Of a stretch of DNA of 64,000 nucleotides, positions 35,881-43,963 are shown piece after piece. The position numbers and the translations under genes are program-made. The notes beneath the pieces are model-generated. The model searched no databases. It was not told the DNA's origin and saw only the letters and a list, made by a program, of their open reading frames with translations. Numbering within the stretch: position 1 is the first letter of the stretch; each line of letters begins with the position of its first letter. The stretch is from NCBI RefSeq assembly GCF_900129495.1, contig NZ_FQVX01000002.1, positions 248,001 to 312,000 of the forward strand. Direction: 5' to 3'. The DNA is from Geodermatophilus nigrescens. GTDB taxonomy: Bacteria; Actinomycetota; Actinomycetes; Mycobacteriales; Geodermatophilaceae.

Positions 35881-35927
35881 GTTGACGCTGACGACGATTA
35901 TTCGACGTCAGCGACGACAGTGTCAAC
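35881..35927 (-). promoter_or_regulatory. promoter/operator of maleate-isomerase operon
   Basis: On the minus strand: TTGACA, 18 nt, AATAAT (35897-35902), about 32 nt before the GTG. GCTGACG/CGTCAGC is a perfect inverted repeat around the centre and GTTGAC/GTCAAC bound the 47-nt block. About 70% identical to the block at 31442-31488. Confidence 0.75.
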
Positions 35928-35943
35928 CCGGTCGGACGACCTC

Positions 35944-36474
35944 TCAGGCGCTCGGTGCGACGGCCCTCCGGCGGGCGCGGGCGAGCAGGAGCGCGGCGGC
36001 TCCCCCGGCGGCGGCGAGCACGATCGGCAGGCCGGCGCCGTTGCCGTCCGCGGGCATCTGGGTCGACGGCGGGCACGCCGCGTCGCCCTGGCGCGCCGCC
36101 AGGTTCGTGCTGCCCAGGTGCCACATGGGTCCGCCGCCGCCGGTGACGGTCACCGCGAACACGCCCCGCCGGAGGCCGGGCTCGAAGGTCGTGGGCTGCG
36201 GCGTGCCGTACCGGGTCGGCGTGACCTGGTTGGCCGGGCCGACCGGGATGGTCACGGTCGTGCCGGTCCGGTTGTCGTAGCCGAAGACCGCCGTCCAGCT
36301 GCCGTCGGCGCGGGTGAGGACGCAGTCCAGGACGGGGACGACGTCGGGCGGGTCGGAGCGGTTGGGCGCCGCGGCGGCGGCACCGGGAACCAGCGCGACG
36401 AGGACGGCGATCGCCGCCGTCGCCAGCAGGCGGACCGGGGTCCGCGAGGAGGTCCTGCGTCCGTGCCGCGGCAT
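35944..36474 (-). CDS. secreted, membrane-anchored hypothetical protein
   Basis: 176 residues, ATG at 36474. A signal peptide (basic MPRHGRRTSSRTPVR, hydrophobic LLATAAIAVLVALVPG, cleavage near AAAAAPN) is followed by an about 100-residue beta-rich domain with two Cys that may pair, then a C-terminal hydrophobic helix (GLPIVLAAAGGAAALLLA) and a short Arg tail. The layout is of a cell-surface protein anchored by its C-terminus. No enzyme family recognised and no obvious link to its neighbours. Confidence 0.75.
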   Translation of the reverse strand: MPRHGRRTSSRTPVRLLATAAIAVLVALVPGAAAAAPNRSDPPDVVPVLDCVLTRADGSWTAVFGYDNRTGTTVTIPVGPANQVTPTRYGTPQPTTFEPGLRRGVFAVTVTGGGGPMWHLGSTNLAARQGDAACPPSTQMPADGNGAGLPIVLAAAGGAAALLLARARRRAVAPSA

Positions 36475-36532
36475 GGCGGTGTCCCGTCGTCTGGCCGGCT
36501 GTTCCACCTGACGCAGACGGCATCGGCAGGAC

Positions 36533-36561
36533 GGCGGCGGTCCTGCAGCCGGACCGCCGCC
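36533..36561. terminator. 11-bp hairpin after the phosphofructokinase gene
   Basis: Perfect arms 36533-36543 and 36551-36561 with a 7-nt loop, 20 nt beyond the minus-strand stop at 36581. Confidence 0.7.
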
Positions 36562-36580
36562 CCTCACCCGCGCGGGTGGC

Positions 36581-37903
36581 TCAGCCGAAGCGGACCGGCT
36601 GCCCCGTCGCCTCGAGCACCGACATCCACAGGTCGCCCAGCGGGTCGACGTGGTTGCGCCGGCTGACGGCCAGCGCCATCGGGATGTGCACGAACCGCCG
36701 CCTGCGCCGCGCCACGATCACCTCGGTGCGCCCGGCCATCGCCGCGTGCACCGCGGCGTGCGCCAGCCGCAGACAGTAGGCGCTGTCGTAGGGATTGGCC
36801 GGCACGCTGCGGATGGCGTAGCTCGGGTCGAAGTAGCGGACGTTGTTCTCCACCCCGGCCTTGTCCAGGTGCTCGCTGATCAGCCGCCGCATCAGCCGGC
36901 CGATGTCGCCGAGCCGGACGTTGCCCGACGCGTCCCGGCCGGGCTCGTGCTCCTCGATGTGCTCCTGCCCGGCGCCCTCGGCCACCACGACGACGGCGTG
37001 CCCGCGGTCCTCCACCCGGCGGCGCAGGTGCTCGAGGAAGCCACCCTCCCCGTGCAGCGCGAAGGGCACCTCCGGGATGAGCACGTAGTCGGCGTCGTCC
37101 TTGGCCAGCGTGGAGTAGCAGGCGATGAAGCCCGAGTGCCGGCCCATGAGCTTGACCAGCCCGACCCCGCCGGGCGCCGAGCGCGCCTCGACGCTCGCGG
37201 CGTGGATGGACTTGGTCGCCTCCGACATCGCCGTCTGGAAGCCGAAGCTCTGGTCGATGTAGGGGATGTCGTTGTCGATCGTCTTCGGCACGCCGACGAC
37301 GGCGATCTTCAGGCCGCGCTCCTGGACCACGCGGACGACCTCCATCGCCCCGCGGATCGTGCCGTCGCCGCCGATGACGAACAGGATGTTGATCGCCAGC
37401 CGCTCGAGGGCGTCGACAATCTCCTCGGGGTCCTGCATGCCGCGCGAGGTGCCGAGGATGGTGCCGCCCTCGTCGTCGATGTGCTGCACGACGTCCGGCG
37501 ACAGGTCGACGACGTCCTCGCCGTAGCGCGGGATGAAGCCGCGGTAGCCGTTGCGGAACCCGACGATCCGGCGCACGCCGTAGTGGCGGCACAGCTCGAG
37601 CACCAGCCCGCGGATGACGTCGTTGAGGCCGGGGCACAGCCCGCCGCAGGTGACGATGCCGACGCGGGTCTTGGCCGGGTCGAAGTAGATGCGCTGGCGC
37701 GGCCCGCCGGGCTCCAGGCTCGGCAGCTCGCTGACAGGCACGTCGCGTGCGCCGGCCATCGACAGGGTGTCGTCGAAGAGGACCCGGTCCCCCTCCTGCA
37801 CCGAGTGCTGCGTCGTCTCGCGGGCCGCGAGCCGCTCGGCCAGGGGCGAGTCGATGCGGCACGGGCCGAGCGTCCGCACCGCGAGGTCCTCGTGTCCGAT
37901 CAC
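36581..37903 (-). CDS. 6-phosphofructokinase, long ATP-dependent clade
   Basis: 440 residues from a GTG at 37903; no good ribosome site is seen, and an ATG at 37957 is an alternative start. It phosphorylates fructose 6-phosphate in glycolysis. GIVTCGGLCPGLNDVIRG and VIGGDGTIRGA form the nucleotide site; the Gly after GGD favours ATP over pyrophosphate, although PKTIDNDIPY has the Lys found in PPi enzymes and in plant-type ATP enzymes. GRHSGF and the C-terminal RFVHIPM complete the family. The about 85-residue N-terminal extension (to RQRIYFDPAKTRVG) is typical of this clade. Confidence 0.93.
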   Translation of the reverse strand: MIGHEDLAVRTLGPCRIDSPLAERLAARETTQHSVQEGDRVLFDDTLSMAGARDVPVSELPSLEPGGPRQRIYFDPAKTRVGIVTCGGLCPGLNDVIRGLVLELCRHYGVRRIVGFRNGYRGFIPRYGEDVVDLSPDVVQHIDDEGGTILGTSRGMQDPEEIVDALERLAINILFVIGGDGTIRGAMEVVRVVQERGLKIAVVGVPKTIDNDIPYIDQSFGFQTAMSEATKSIHAASVEARSAPGGVGLVKLMGRHSGFIACYSTLAKDDADYVLIPEVPFALHGEGGFLEHLRRRVEDRGHAVVVVAEGAGQEHIEEHEPGRDASGNVRLGDIGRLMRRLISEHLDKAGVENNVRYFDPSYAIRSVPANPYDSAYCLRLAHAAVHAAMAGRTEVIVARRRRRFVHIPMALAVSRRNHVDPLGDLWMSVLEATGQPVRFG

Positions 37904-38041
37904 GAGGAGAACGCTCCCACACCGGGGCGCCCGCACCGCGCGCGGCACCCCGGTCATCAGGACGTCATGTCGATTCGCCCGTATGGGGCGCCGCGGCGGC
38001 GCCGTCCCGGTGCCGCACCCTGACCCCACCGACCGCGGCCC

Positions 38042-38083
38042 GTGGTGCCCGACCTCGCGCTGCGGGGCGAGGTCGGGCACCAC
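38042..38083. terminator. 17-bp perfect hairpin after the AceE/transketolase-like gene
   Basis: Arms 38042-38058 and 38067-38083, perfectly complementary, 8-nt loop. It is 57 nt beyond the minus-strand stop at 38141. No T-tract. Confidence 0.7.
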
Positions 38084-38140
38084 GCCGCGAGGACGGCGGG
38101 GCACGACGGCGCGACTGCGGGCGGGACCGGGGGTCCTCCG

Positions 38141-40465
38141 TCAGTCGACGAGGTCGAGGGCCGCGCCGACCACCGAGTCGACGTCGAGGCCGTGGTACCG
38201 GTACACGCTGTCGAGGTCGCCGCTCTGCCCGAAGCGCGTCACGCCCAGGTGCGCGGCCGGCACCCCGCGCAGGCCGGCGAGGAACGCCAGCGTGTGCGGG
38301 TGGCCGTCGAGGACGGTGACCAGCGGGTTGGCCCGGTCGGCCGGGAAGACGCTGTCGAGCACCCACGGCGAGGCGTCGTCGAGGCCGCGGCGCGCCTGGG
38401 CGGCGCGGAACAGCAGCCCGGGGCTGGTCACCACGACGACGTCGGCCGGGAACCCGAGCCCGTCGAGCCGCTCGGCGGCGGCCAGCGCCTCGGGGACGAG
38501 CGCCCCCATCGCGGCCAGCGTGACCGCCGGGCGGGGCACCCGCCGCAGCGGGTAGGCCCCGGCCACCACCTGACGGCGGCGCCGCTCGCGGGCCGCGCCG
38601 TCGGCCGGCACCGCGGCCAGCGCCTGGTCCACCGGCCGGGTGGACAGCCGCAGGTAGGCCGACTGCCCGCCCGGGCGGCCCATCTGCCCGAGCGCGGCGA
38701 GCACGCACCACTCGGTGTCGAGGGCGAAGGCCGGTTCGTAGGTCAGGCAGCCGGGCTGTTCCAGGCCGATCGACGGCGTGGTGATCGACTGGTGCGCCCC
38801 GCCCTCCGGGGCGAGCGTCACGCCCGACGGCGTCCCCACCAGCAGCGACTGCCCGCCGGCGTAGATGGTGAACGACCACGGCTCCAGCGCCCGCTCCACG
38901 AACGGGTCGTAGAGGACGCCGATGGGCAGCAGCGGCTGGCCCCAGCGCGACCAGGTGGCGCCGAGCTCGCCGATCGCGCCCACCAGGTTGGTCTCGGCGA
39001 TGCCGAGCTCGACGTGCTGGCCCGAGGGCCGCTCGCGCCAGTGCAGGATCGTCTCGGCGTCGTCGGCGAACCAGTCGCGGCGGTCCTCGTGCGACCAGAC
39101 GCCGACCTTGTTCACCCAGCCGCCGAGGTTGGTCGAGCTCGACACGTCGGGGCTGACGGTGACCACCCGGCGGCCCACCTCGGGCGCGGCGCGGTTGAGG
39201 TCGAGCAGGGTGCGGCCGAGCGCCGCCTGCGTGGTGGCCGTGCCCGAGGGGGTGCGGCCGAGGTCGGCGGGGACGTCGGGCGCGGGCGCGCTGCCGGCCG
39301 CCGGGCGGGCGAGCCGGGCGGCCGCGGCGGCCAGCAGCTCCGCGGGCCGGCTGCCGGCCGGGAAGCCGGCCCAGGGCTGCGCTGGGTCGACATCGACGCG
39401 CGCGGCGAGCTCGTGCAACTGGGCCTCGGTGAGCAGCGCGGAGTGGTTCTGCGGGTGGCCCTCGGTGGCCAGGCCGTAGCCCTTGAGCGTGTAGGCGATG
39501 ACGACGGTGGGGCGGGTGTCGTCGATCTGCGCGAACGCCGTCCGCAGCGCGCTGAGGTCGTGGCCGCCGAGGTTGCGCACCGCGGCGAGCAGGTCGGCGT
39601 CGGCCACCCCGTCGACGAGGCCGGCGATCGCGGCCGCCCCCGGCCCGCCCCCCGGCAGCTCGCGGCGGACCTCCTCGGCGGTGCGGCGCAGCAGCCGCTG
39701 GTACTCGGCGTTGCTCATGCCGTCGATGCGGTCGCGCAGCTCCGGGCCGCCGGGGCGGGTGTAGAGCTCCTCGAGGAGCGCGCCGTACTTGACGGTGAGC
39801 ACCTGCCAGCCGGCCGCGGTGAACATGCCCTGCAGCCGGGTGGCGCCCATGGTGGGGACGACGCGGTCCAGCGACTGCCGGTTGAGGTCGACGATCCAGT
39901 TCACCTCGCCGAGCTCGGCCACCATCGGGTCGAGCACGGCCTCCCAGACCGCGCCCTCGTCGAGCTCGGCGTCACCGACCAGCGACCACTGCCGCCCGGT
40001 GCCCCCGGCGCCGAACTGGGTATTGACGTAGCGGCGGGCCAGCGCGCCCCAGATCGGCGCGGTGGCGCCGATGCCGACCGAGCCGGTGGAGTAGTCGGCC
40101 GGGACGGGGTCCTTGAGGCGCGACGGGTAGGACTGCAGCCCGCCGAACGCGCGCAGCGTCGTCAGCCAGGAGGCGTCGAGCTGCCCGAGCAGGAACTCCA
40201 GCGCGTGCAGCACCGGGGAGGCGTGCGGCTTCACCGACACCCGGTCCTCGGCGGACAGCTGCTCCAGCCACAGCGCGGTCATGATCGTGACCATCGAGGC
40301 GCTGGAGGCCTGGTGGCCGCCGACCTTGAGCCCGGTCGGGTTCGGGCGCACCCGGTTGGCGTGGTCGACGACCGCCGTGGCGAGCCACAGCACGCGCTGC
40401 TCGATCTCGCGCAGGGCGGCGTCGTCGGCGCCGGTGGCGGGCGGGCGCGGGGCGGCGAGCGTCAT
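38141..40465 (-). CDS. thiamine-diphosphate enzyme, AceE/transketolase-like
   Basis: 774 residues, ATG with GGGAGAC upstream. Domain order is that of homodimeric pyruvate dehydrogenase E1 and transketolase. The ThDP motif GDAELDEGAVWEAV ends at NWIVDLNRQSLDRV, which is closer to AceE than to transketolase. The Pyr domain has the catalytic Glu in HVELGIAETNLVG, and a C-terminal domain follows (VVVVTSPGLL). AceE is usually 880-930 residues, so this is shorter, and no E2/E3 genes are nearby. The donor substrate is probably a 2-oxo acid or ketose; specificity is not resolved. Confidence 0.85.
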   Translation of the reverse strand: MTLAAPRPPATGADDAALREIEQRVLWLATAVVDHANRVRPNPTGLKVGGHQASSASMVTIMTALWLEQLSAEDRVSVKPHASPVLHALEFLLGQLDASWLTTLRAFGGLQSYPSRLKDPVPADYSTGSVGIGATAPIWGALARRYVNTQFGAGGTGRQWSLVGDAELDEGAVWEAVLDPMVAELGEVNWIVDLNRQSLDRVVPTMGATRLQGMFTAAGWQVLTVKYGALLEELYTRPGGPELRDRIDGMSNAEYQRLLRRTAEEVRRELPGGGPGAAAIAGLVDGVADADLLAAVRNLGGHDLSALRTAFAQIDDTRPTVVIAYTLKGYGLATEGHPQNHSALLTEAQLHELAARVDVDPAQPWAGFPAGSRPAELLAAAAARLARPAAGSAPAPDVPADLGRTPSGTATTQAALGRTLLDLNRAAPEVGRRVVTVSPDVSSSTNLGGWVNKVGVWSHEDRRDWFADDAETILHWRERPSGQHVELGIAETNLVGAIGELGATWSRWGQPLLPIGVLYDPFVERALEPWSFTIYAGGQSLLVGTPSGVTLAPEGGAHQSITTPSIGLEQPGCLTYEPAFALDTEWCVLAALGQMGRPGGQSAYLRLSTRPVDQALAAVPADGAARERRRRQVVAGAYPLRRVPRPAVTLAAMGALVPEALAAAERLDGLGFPADVVVVTSPGLLFRAAQARRGLDDASPWVLDSVFPADRANPLVTVLDGHPHTLAFLAGLRGVPAAHLGVTRFGQSGDLDSVYRYHGLDVDSVVGAALDLVD

Positions 40466-40552
40466 GGGTCTCCCGTCGGTGGGTGGAGGGCCAGCATGAC
40501 GCGGGACCGGGGGTCCCCCACCGCGCGGCCCGGTGTGCCAGCGTGCTCCCCC

Positions 40553-40924
40553 GTGACCGCCCCGGACCGCACGGCCCTGCTGCGCTCGCTGTACGCGGCG
40601 TTCAACGCCCGCGAGATCGACGCGGTGTTGGCCGCCATGTCCCCCGCCGTCGACTGGCCCAACGGCTGGGAGGGCGGCCGCGTGCACGGCCACGACGGCG
40701 TCCGCGGCTACTGGGAGCGCCAGTGGGCGCAGATCCGGCCACTGGTGCGCCCGACCGGGTTCGACGCCCGGCCGGACGGCTCGGTCGCGGTGAGCGTGGC
40801 CCTCACCGTCCGCGACCCGGGCGGGACGGTGCTGTCCCGGGAGACGGTGCGGCACGTGTACCGGTTCGACGGCGACGGCCTGGTGACCCGGATGGACGTC
40901 GAACGGACGGGCACCGAGCGGTAG
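40553..40924 (+). CDS. SnoaL/NTF2-like protein
   Basis: 123 residues from a GTG at 40553. One cone-shaped alpha-beta barrel of the SnoaL type: LLRSLYAAFNAREIDAVLAAM, then VDWPNGWEGG and GVRGYWERQW. The family includes small isomerases, cyclases and proteins of unknown role. Divergent from the AceE-like gene. CAGCGT lies 8 nt before the GTG, so it might be leaderless. No specific function can be assigned. Confidence 0.85.
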   Translation: MTAPDRTALLRSLYAAFNAREIDAVLAAMSPAVDWPNGWEGGRVHGHDGVRGYWERQWAQIRPLVRPTGFDARPDGSVAVSVALTVRDPGGTVLSRETVRHVYRFDGDGLVTRMDVERTGTER

Positions 40925-40952
40925 GTGCCCCCGGCGCCGGGGCCGGGGGCAC
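40925..40952. terminator. bidirectional hairpin between SnoaL-like and ADH genes
   Basis: 11-nt perfect arms 40925-40935 and 40942-40952, 6-nt loop, immediately after the plus-strand stop and 8 nt after the minus-strand stop. Confidence 0.75.
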
Positions 40953-40960
40953 CCGGCCGG

Positions 40961-41986
40961 TCACGGCACGAGGATCGCGCGCCCACGCACCTTGCCGGCG
41001 TCGAGGTCGCGGATGGCGTCCACGGCGCGGTCGAGCGGGTACTGCTGGGTGTGCAGGGTGACCTTCCCGGCCTGGGCGAGCACCATGAGCTCGGCGAGGT
41101 CGGTGTAGGTGCCGACGATGTTGCCGACGACGTTCTTCTCGCCGGCGACGAACTCCAGCGTCGGGATGCGCAGCTCGCCGCCGTAGCCGATGACGTAGAG
41201 CGAGCCCGCCGGGCCGGTCATCCGCCAGCCGTCCATCTCCGCGCCCTGCTCGGCGACGAAGTCGAAGACGACGTCGGCGCCGCCGCCGGTGAGCTCCTGC
41301 ACCGCCCGCACCTGGTCGCCGTCGGCCACCACGGTCTCGTCGGCGCCGATCTGCCGGGCGAGCTCGAGCGCGTCGGGGTTGCGGTCCACCACGACGACGC
41401 GAGTGCCCGACAGCGCCGCCAGGCACTGGACGCCGATGTGCCCGAGCCCGCCGGCGCCCTGCACGACCGCGGTCGTCCCGGGGTGCAGCAGCGGCAGCGC
41501 CTTGCGGACGGCGTGGTAGGCGGTGATCCCGGCGTCGGCGAGCGCGGCGACGTCGGCCGGGTTCGTCGACGGGTCGAGCTTCACGCAGGCGCGGGCGGTG
41601 GTGCGCAGGTACTCGGCCATCCCCCCGTCGTCGTTCGAGAGCCCCGGGAAGAACGCGTTCTCGCACTGCATGTCCCGCCCGGCGCGGCAGGCGGAGCAGA
41701 GTCCGCAGCTGGGCTGCGGGTGCAGGATCACGGTGTCGCCGACGGCGACGTTGGTGACCCCCTCCCCCACCGCGTGCACCCAGCCGGCGTTCTCGTGGCC
41801 GATGACATAGGGCAGGTCCGGGTTCTGGAGGTCGGCCCACTGGCCCTCGAGGATGTGCAGGTCGGTGCGGCACACCCCGGCGCCGCCGATCTTGACGATC
41901 ACGTCGAGCGGCCCCCGCAGTTGCGGCTCCGGGATGTCGTCGAGCGAGGGGTCGGCGTGGTACTCGTGCACGCGCACGGCCTTCAT
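40961..41986 (-). CDS. zinc alcohol dehydrogenase of a mim/prm-type cluster
   Basis: 341 residues; its ATG follows the TAG of the DUF59 gene directly. Catalytic zinc ligands C39 (GVCRTDLH) and H64-E65 (GHENAG), structural zinc C94, C97, C100 and C108, and the Rossmann loop VQGAGGLGHIGVQ are all present. It should oxidise an alcohol with NAD+. In mycobacterial and rhodococcal propane/mim monooxygenase operons an ADH of this type oxidises the alcohol formed by the monooxygenase, and it is preceded, as here, by a DUF59 protein and an amidohydrolase. Confidence 0.93.
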   Translation of the reverse strand: MKAVRVHEYHADPSLDDIPEPQLRGPLDVIVKIGGAGVCRTDLHILEGQWADLQNPDLPYVIGHENAGWVHAVGEGVTNVAVGDTVILHPQPSCGLCSACRAGRDMQCENAFFPGLSNDDGGMAEYLRTTARACVKLDPSTNPADVAALADAGITAYHAVRKALPLLHPGTTAVVQGAGGLGHIGVQCLAALSGTRVVVVDRNPDALELARQIGADETVVADGDQVRAVQELTGGGADVVFDFVAEQGAEMDGWRMTGPAGSLYVIGYGGELRIPTLEFVAGEKNVVGNIVGTYTDLAELMVLAQAGKVTLHTQQYPLDRAVDAIRDLDAGKVRGRAILVP

Positions 41987-42751
41987 CTAGCGCACCTCCA
42001 GGGGGATGAGCGGACGGTCGTCGGGGCGGGGGGTCTGGTCGGCCTCCGACCCCGGGTAGCGGGTGGTGAGCAGGCCGCGGCAGAAGTGCGCGTTGCCGTC
42101 GACCGAGATGCGCACCGAGCGGGCCCGCCGCAGCACCGTCGGCGCGTCGGCGGCGTCGGGGCGGGTGCCGTCCTCGCGGAGCAGCACCGGGTCGGCGTCG
42201 CCGGCCGGCAGCCCGAGGGCCGCCCGCCGGCGGCGCAGGCCCTCGGCGGCGTCGGCCGGGAGGTCGGCGAGGGTGACCGCCCGGACGTCGGCCGACGGGT
42301 CGGCGCGCAGCAGCGCGGTGAGCGCCCGCTCCATGGCCGCGGTGTGCGCCTTGCGGACGAAGGTCGCCCGCAGCTCGTCCAGCGACTCCTCGGCCTCGTG
42401 CCCGAAGGTGCCGCGGTAGCCGAGCCCGGCGGCCAGCCCGCGGTTGATCAGGTCGGAGTCGGAGTGGTCGTCGAGCTCCACCACCACCCGCCCGACCCCC
42501 GGGACGGCGGAGACGGCGTCGTGCGCGTCGGACACCATGAGCCAGGCGAAGTTCGGCGCGCAGAACGAGGTGGGCAGCCGCAGGTGCACCTCGACGGCGC
42601 CGCCGTCCGGGGAGTCCTCGACGGCCACCGAGCGGACGAACCCCAGGTCGGTGATCGGCTCGTCGAGCTCGGGGTCGACGACGGTGCCCAGCGCCGCGCG
42701 CACCGCCGCCTCGTCGACCCGGGTCGCGGGGCGGGGCAGGACCGCCGTCAT
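41987..42751 (-). CDS. DUF59/MIP18-type protein of a mim/prm-type cluster
   Basis: 254 residues; its ATG overlaps the amidohydrolase stop (TGATG). Residues about 12-110 are a DUF59 domain: VDPELDEPITDLGFV and LRLPTSFCAPNFAWLM with the conserved Cys. The remaining 140 residues, rich in Arg and Leu and ending VDGNAHFCRGLLTTRY, are an uncharacterised extension also seen in monooxygenase-cluster homologues. DUF59 proteins help to insert iron or iron-sulfur clusters. Here the diiron enzyme it would serve is missing. Confidence 0.88.
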   Translation of the reverse strand: MTAVLPRPATRVDEAAVRAALGTVVDPELDEPITDLGFVRSVAVEDSPDGGAVEVHLRLPTSFCAPNFAWLMVSDAHDAVSAVPGVGRVVVELDDHSDSDLINRGLAAGLGYRGTFGHEAEESLDELRATFVRKAHTAAMERALTALLRADPSADVRAVTLADLPADAAEGLRRRRAALGLPAGDADPVLLREDGTRPDAADAPTVLRRARSVRISVDGNAHFCRGLLTTRYPGSEADQTPRPDDRPLIPLEVR

Positions 42752-43797
42752 CAGACGCTCGCCAGGTCGGCCGCGGCGGGCTCGCGCGGGCCCGTCTCCG
42801 TCTCGTCGGCCTCCGGCAGTCGCAGGTGCTCGGGCACGGGGAGGTCGTAGAGGCGGGCGGCGTTGAGGCCGAGCACCTTCTTCTTCTGCGCGACGGTGAT
42901 GGGCGCGTACTCCGGGCTCATGTCCTCGGGGATCTGGAAGTCCACGAACTTCTCGACCAGCCACCTCGGCGTCCAGAGCGCGTAGTCGCTGGAGAACAGG
43001 ATCCGGTCCTCGCCGAGCCAGTAGAGGAGCTCGCCCATGATCTGCGCGAAGTACCGCGGGCGGGTGTGGATGAACGGGATGGCCACGGCCAGGCCGGCGA
43101 CGACGTTGGGCTCCTGGGTGGCGATCCAGCAGAAGTCCTCGAGGCGCGGCAGGCCGCAGTGCTCGACGACGAACGTGAGGTCCGGGAAGTCGGTGGCCAC
43201 GTGGTCGACGTCGGCCACGTCGAAGGCGTCCCGGTCCAGCGGGCGGATCGTCGGGCCCTTGTGGATGTGGATGTTCCTGATGCCGAGTTCCTGCGACAGC
43301 TCCAGGTAGCGCTGGGCCATCGGGTCGGTGAGCTTCCAGCCGCGGGACTCGCCGTGCCAGTCGGCGGTGTAGAGCTTCACGCCGGTGAGGTGCATGCGCT
43401 CGGCGGCGGCGCGCAGCGCGTCGAGGCCGTTCTCGCCGTCGCGCGGGTCCCAGTAGTGGTTGTAGGTGAGCTTGTCCGGGTGGGCCTGCGCGAGGGCGAA
43501 CGCCTCCTCGGTCTGGCCGAAGCCCCGGTGGTAGAACTCCGCGAGCCGGGCCGGCTGGAAGACCGCGTGGTCGACGATGCCGTCGGCGAACACGTCGCGC
43601 ATCAGCCGCTCGCCGCCCTGGTAGAGGTACTCCTCGTAGCCCCAGACCTCGGACTCCGGGGACAGGTTGCGGTGGTAGTCGTAGAAGCAGTCGATGAACT
43701 GCTTGCCGTGGACGTTGCGCTGGTTCTCCGGCCGCGCGTCCCACAGCGCGATGTGCGCGTCCACCACGTAGTACTGCTCGCCGTCCTTGGTGTACAT
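42751..43797 (-). CDS. amidohydrolase-2 family protein of a mim/prm-type cluster
   Basis: 348 residues, chosen from the ATG at 43797 (MYTKDGEQYYVVDAHIALWD) with GGAGG upstream; an upstream in-frame start at 43905 would overlap the operator. TIM-barrel amidohydrolase: VDAHIALWD in place of the usual HxH, HIHKGPT, VVEHCGLPR, and FSSDYAL with the acidic residue. The reduced first His pair is shared with the amidohydrolase genes that follow mimABCD/prmABCD. Those are needed for monooxygenase activity by an unknown mechanism. First gene of the three-gene operon. Confidence 0.9.
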   Translation of the reverse strand: MYTKDGEQYYVVDAHIALWDARPENQRNVHGKQFIDCFYDYHRNLSPESEVWGYEEYLYQGGERLMRDVFADGIVDHAVFQPARLAEFYHRGFGQTEEAFALAQAHPDKLTYNHYWDPRDGENGLDALRAAAERMHLTGVKLYTADWHGESRGWKLTDPMAQRYLELSQELGIRNIHIHKGPTIRPLDRDAFDVADVDHVATDFPDLTFVVEHCGLPRLEDFCWIATQEPNVVAGLAVAIPFIHTRPRYFAQIMGELLYWLGEDRILFSSDYALWTPRWLVEKFVDFQIPEDMSPEYAPITVAQKKKVLGLNAARLYDLPVPEHLRLPEADETETGPREPAAADLASV

Positions 43798-43888
43798 CCG
43801 TCGGCCTCCGTCGGCTCCGGTCGTGAGCTGGGTCACGTGCTCGCCGGCGACGCTAGGGCGGCCGCTCCGCCGTGCACCCCCTCCGGCC

Positions 43889-43903
43889 GTCTCACTCTGA
43901 GAC
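43889..43903. promoter_or_regulatory. GTCTCA-N3-TGAGAC operator
   Basis: A perfect 6-bp inverted repeat about 90 bp upstream of the amidohydrolase start and 60 bp upstream of the activator gene. Fis-type activators of this family bind such palindromes as upstream activating sites. Binding is inferred from symmetry and position. Confidence 0.6.
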
Positions 43904-43963
43904 ACCTCGGCACCCGCCCCGCCGCGTACATTGCCGTGACACAGGCCACAGCGGGAGGCGACC

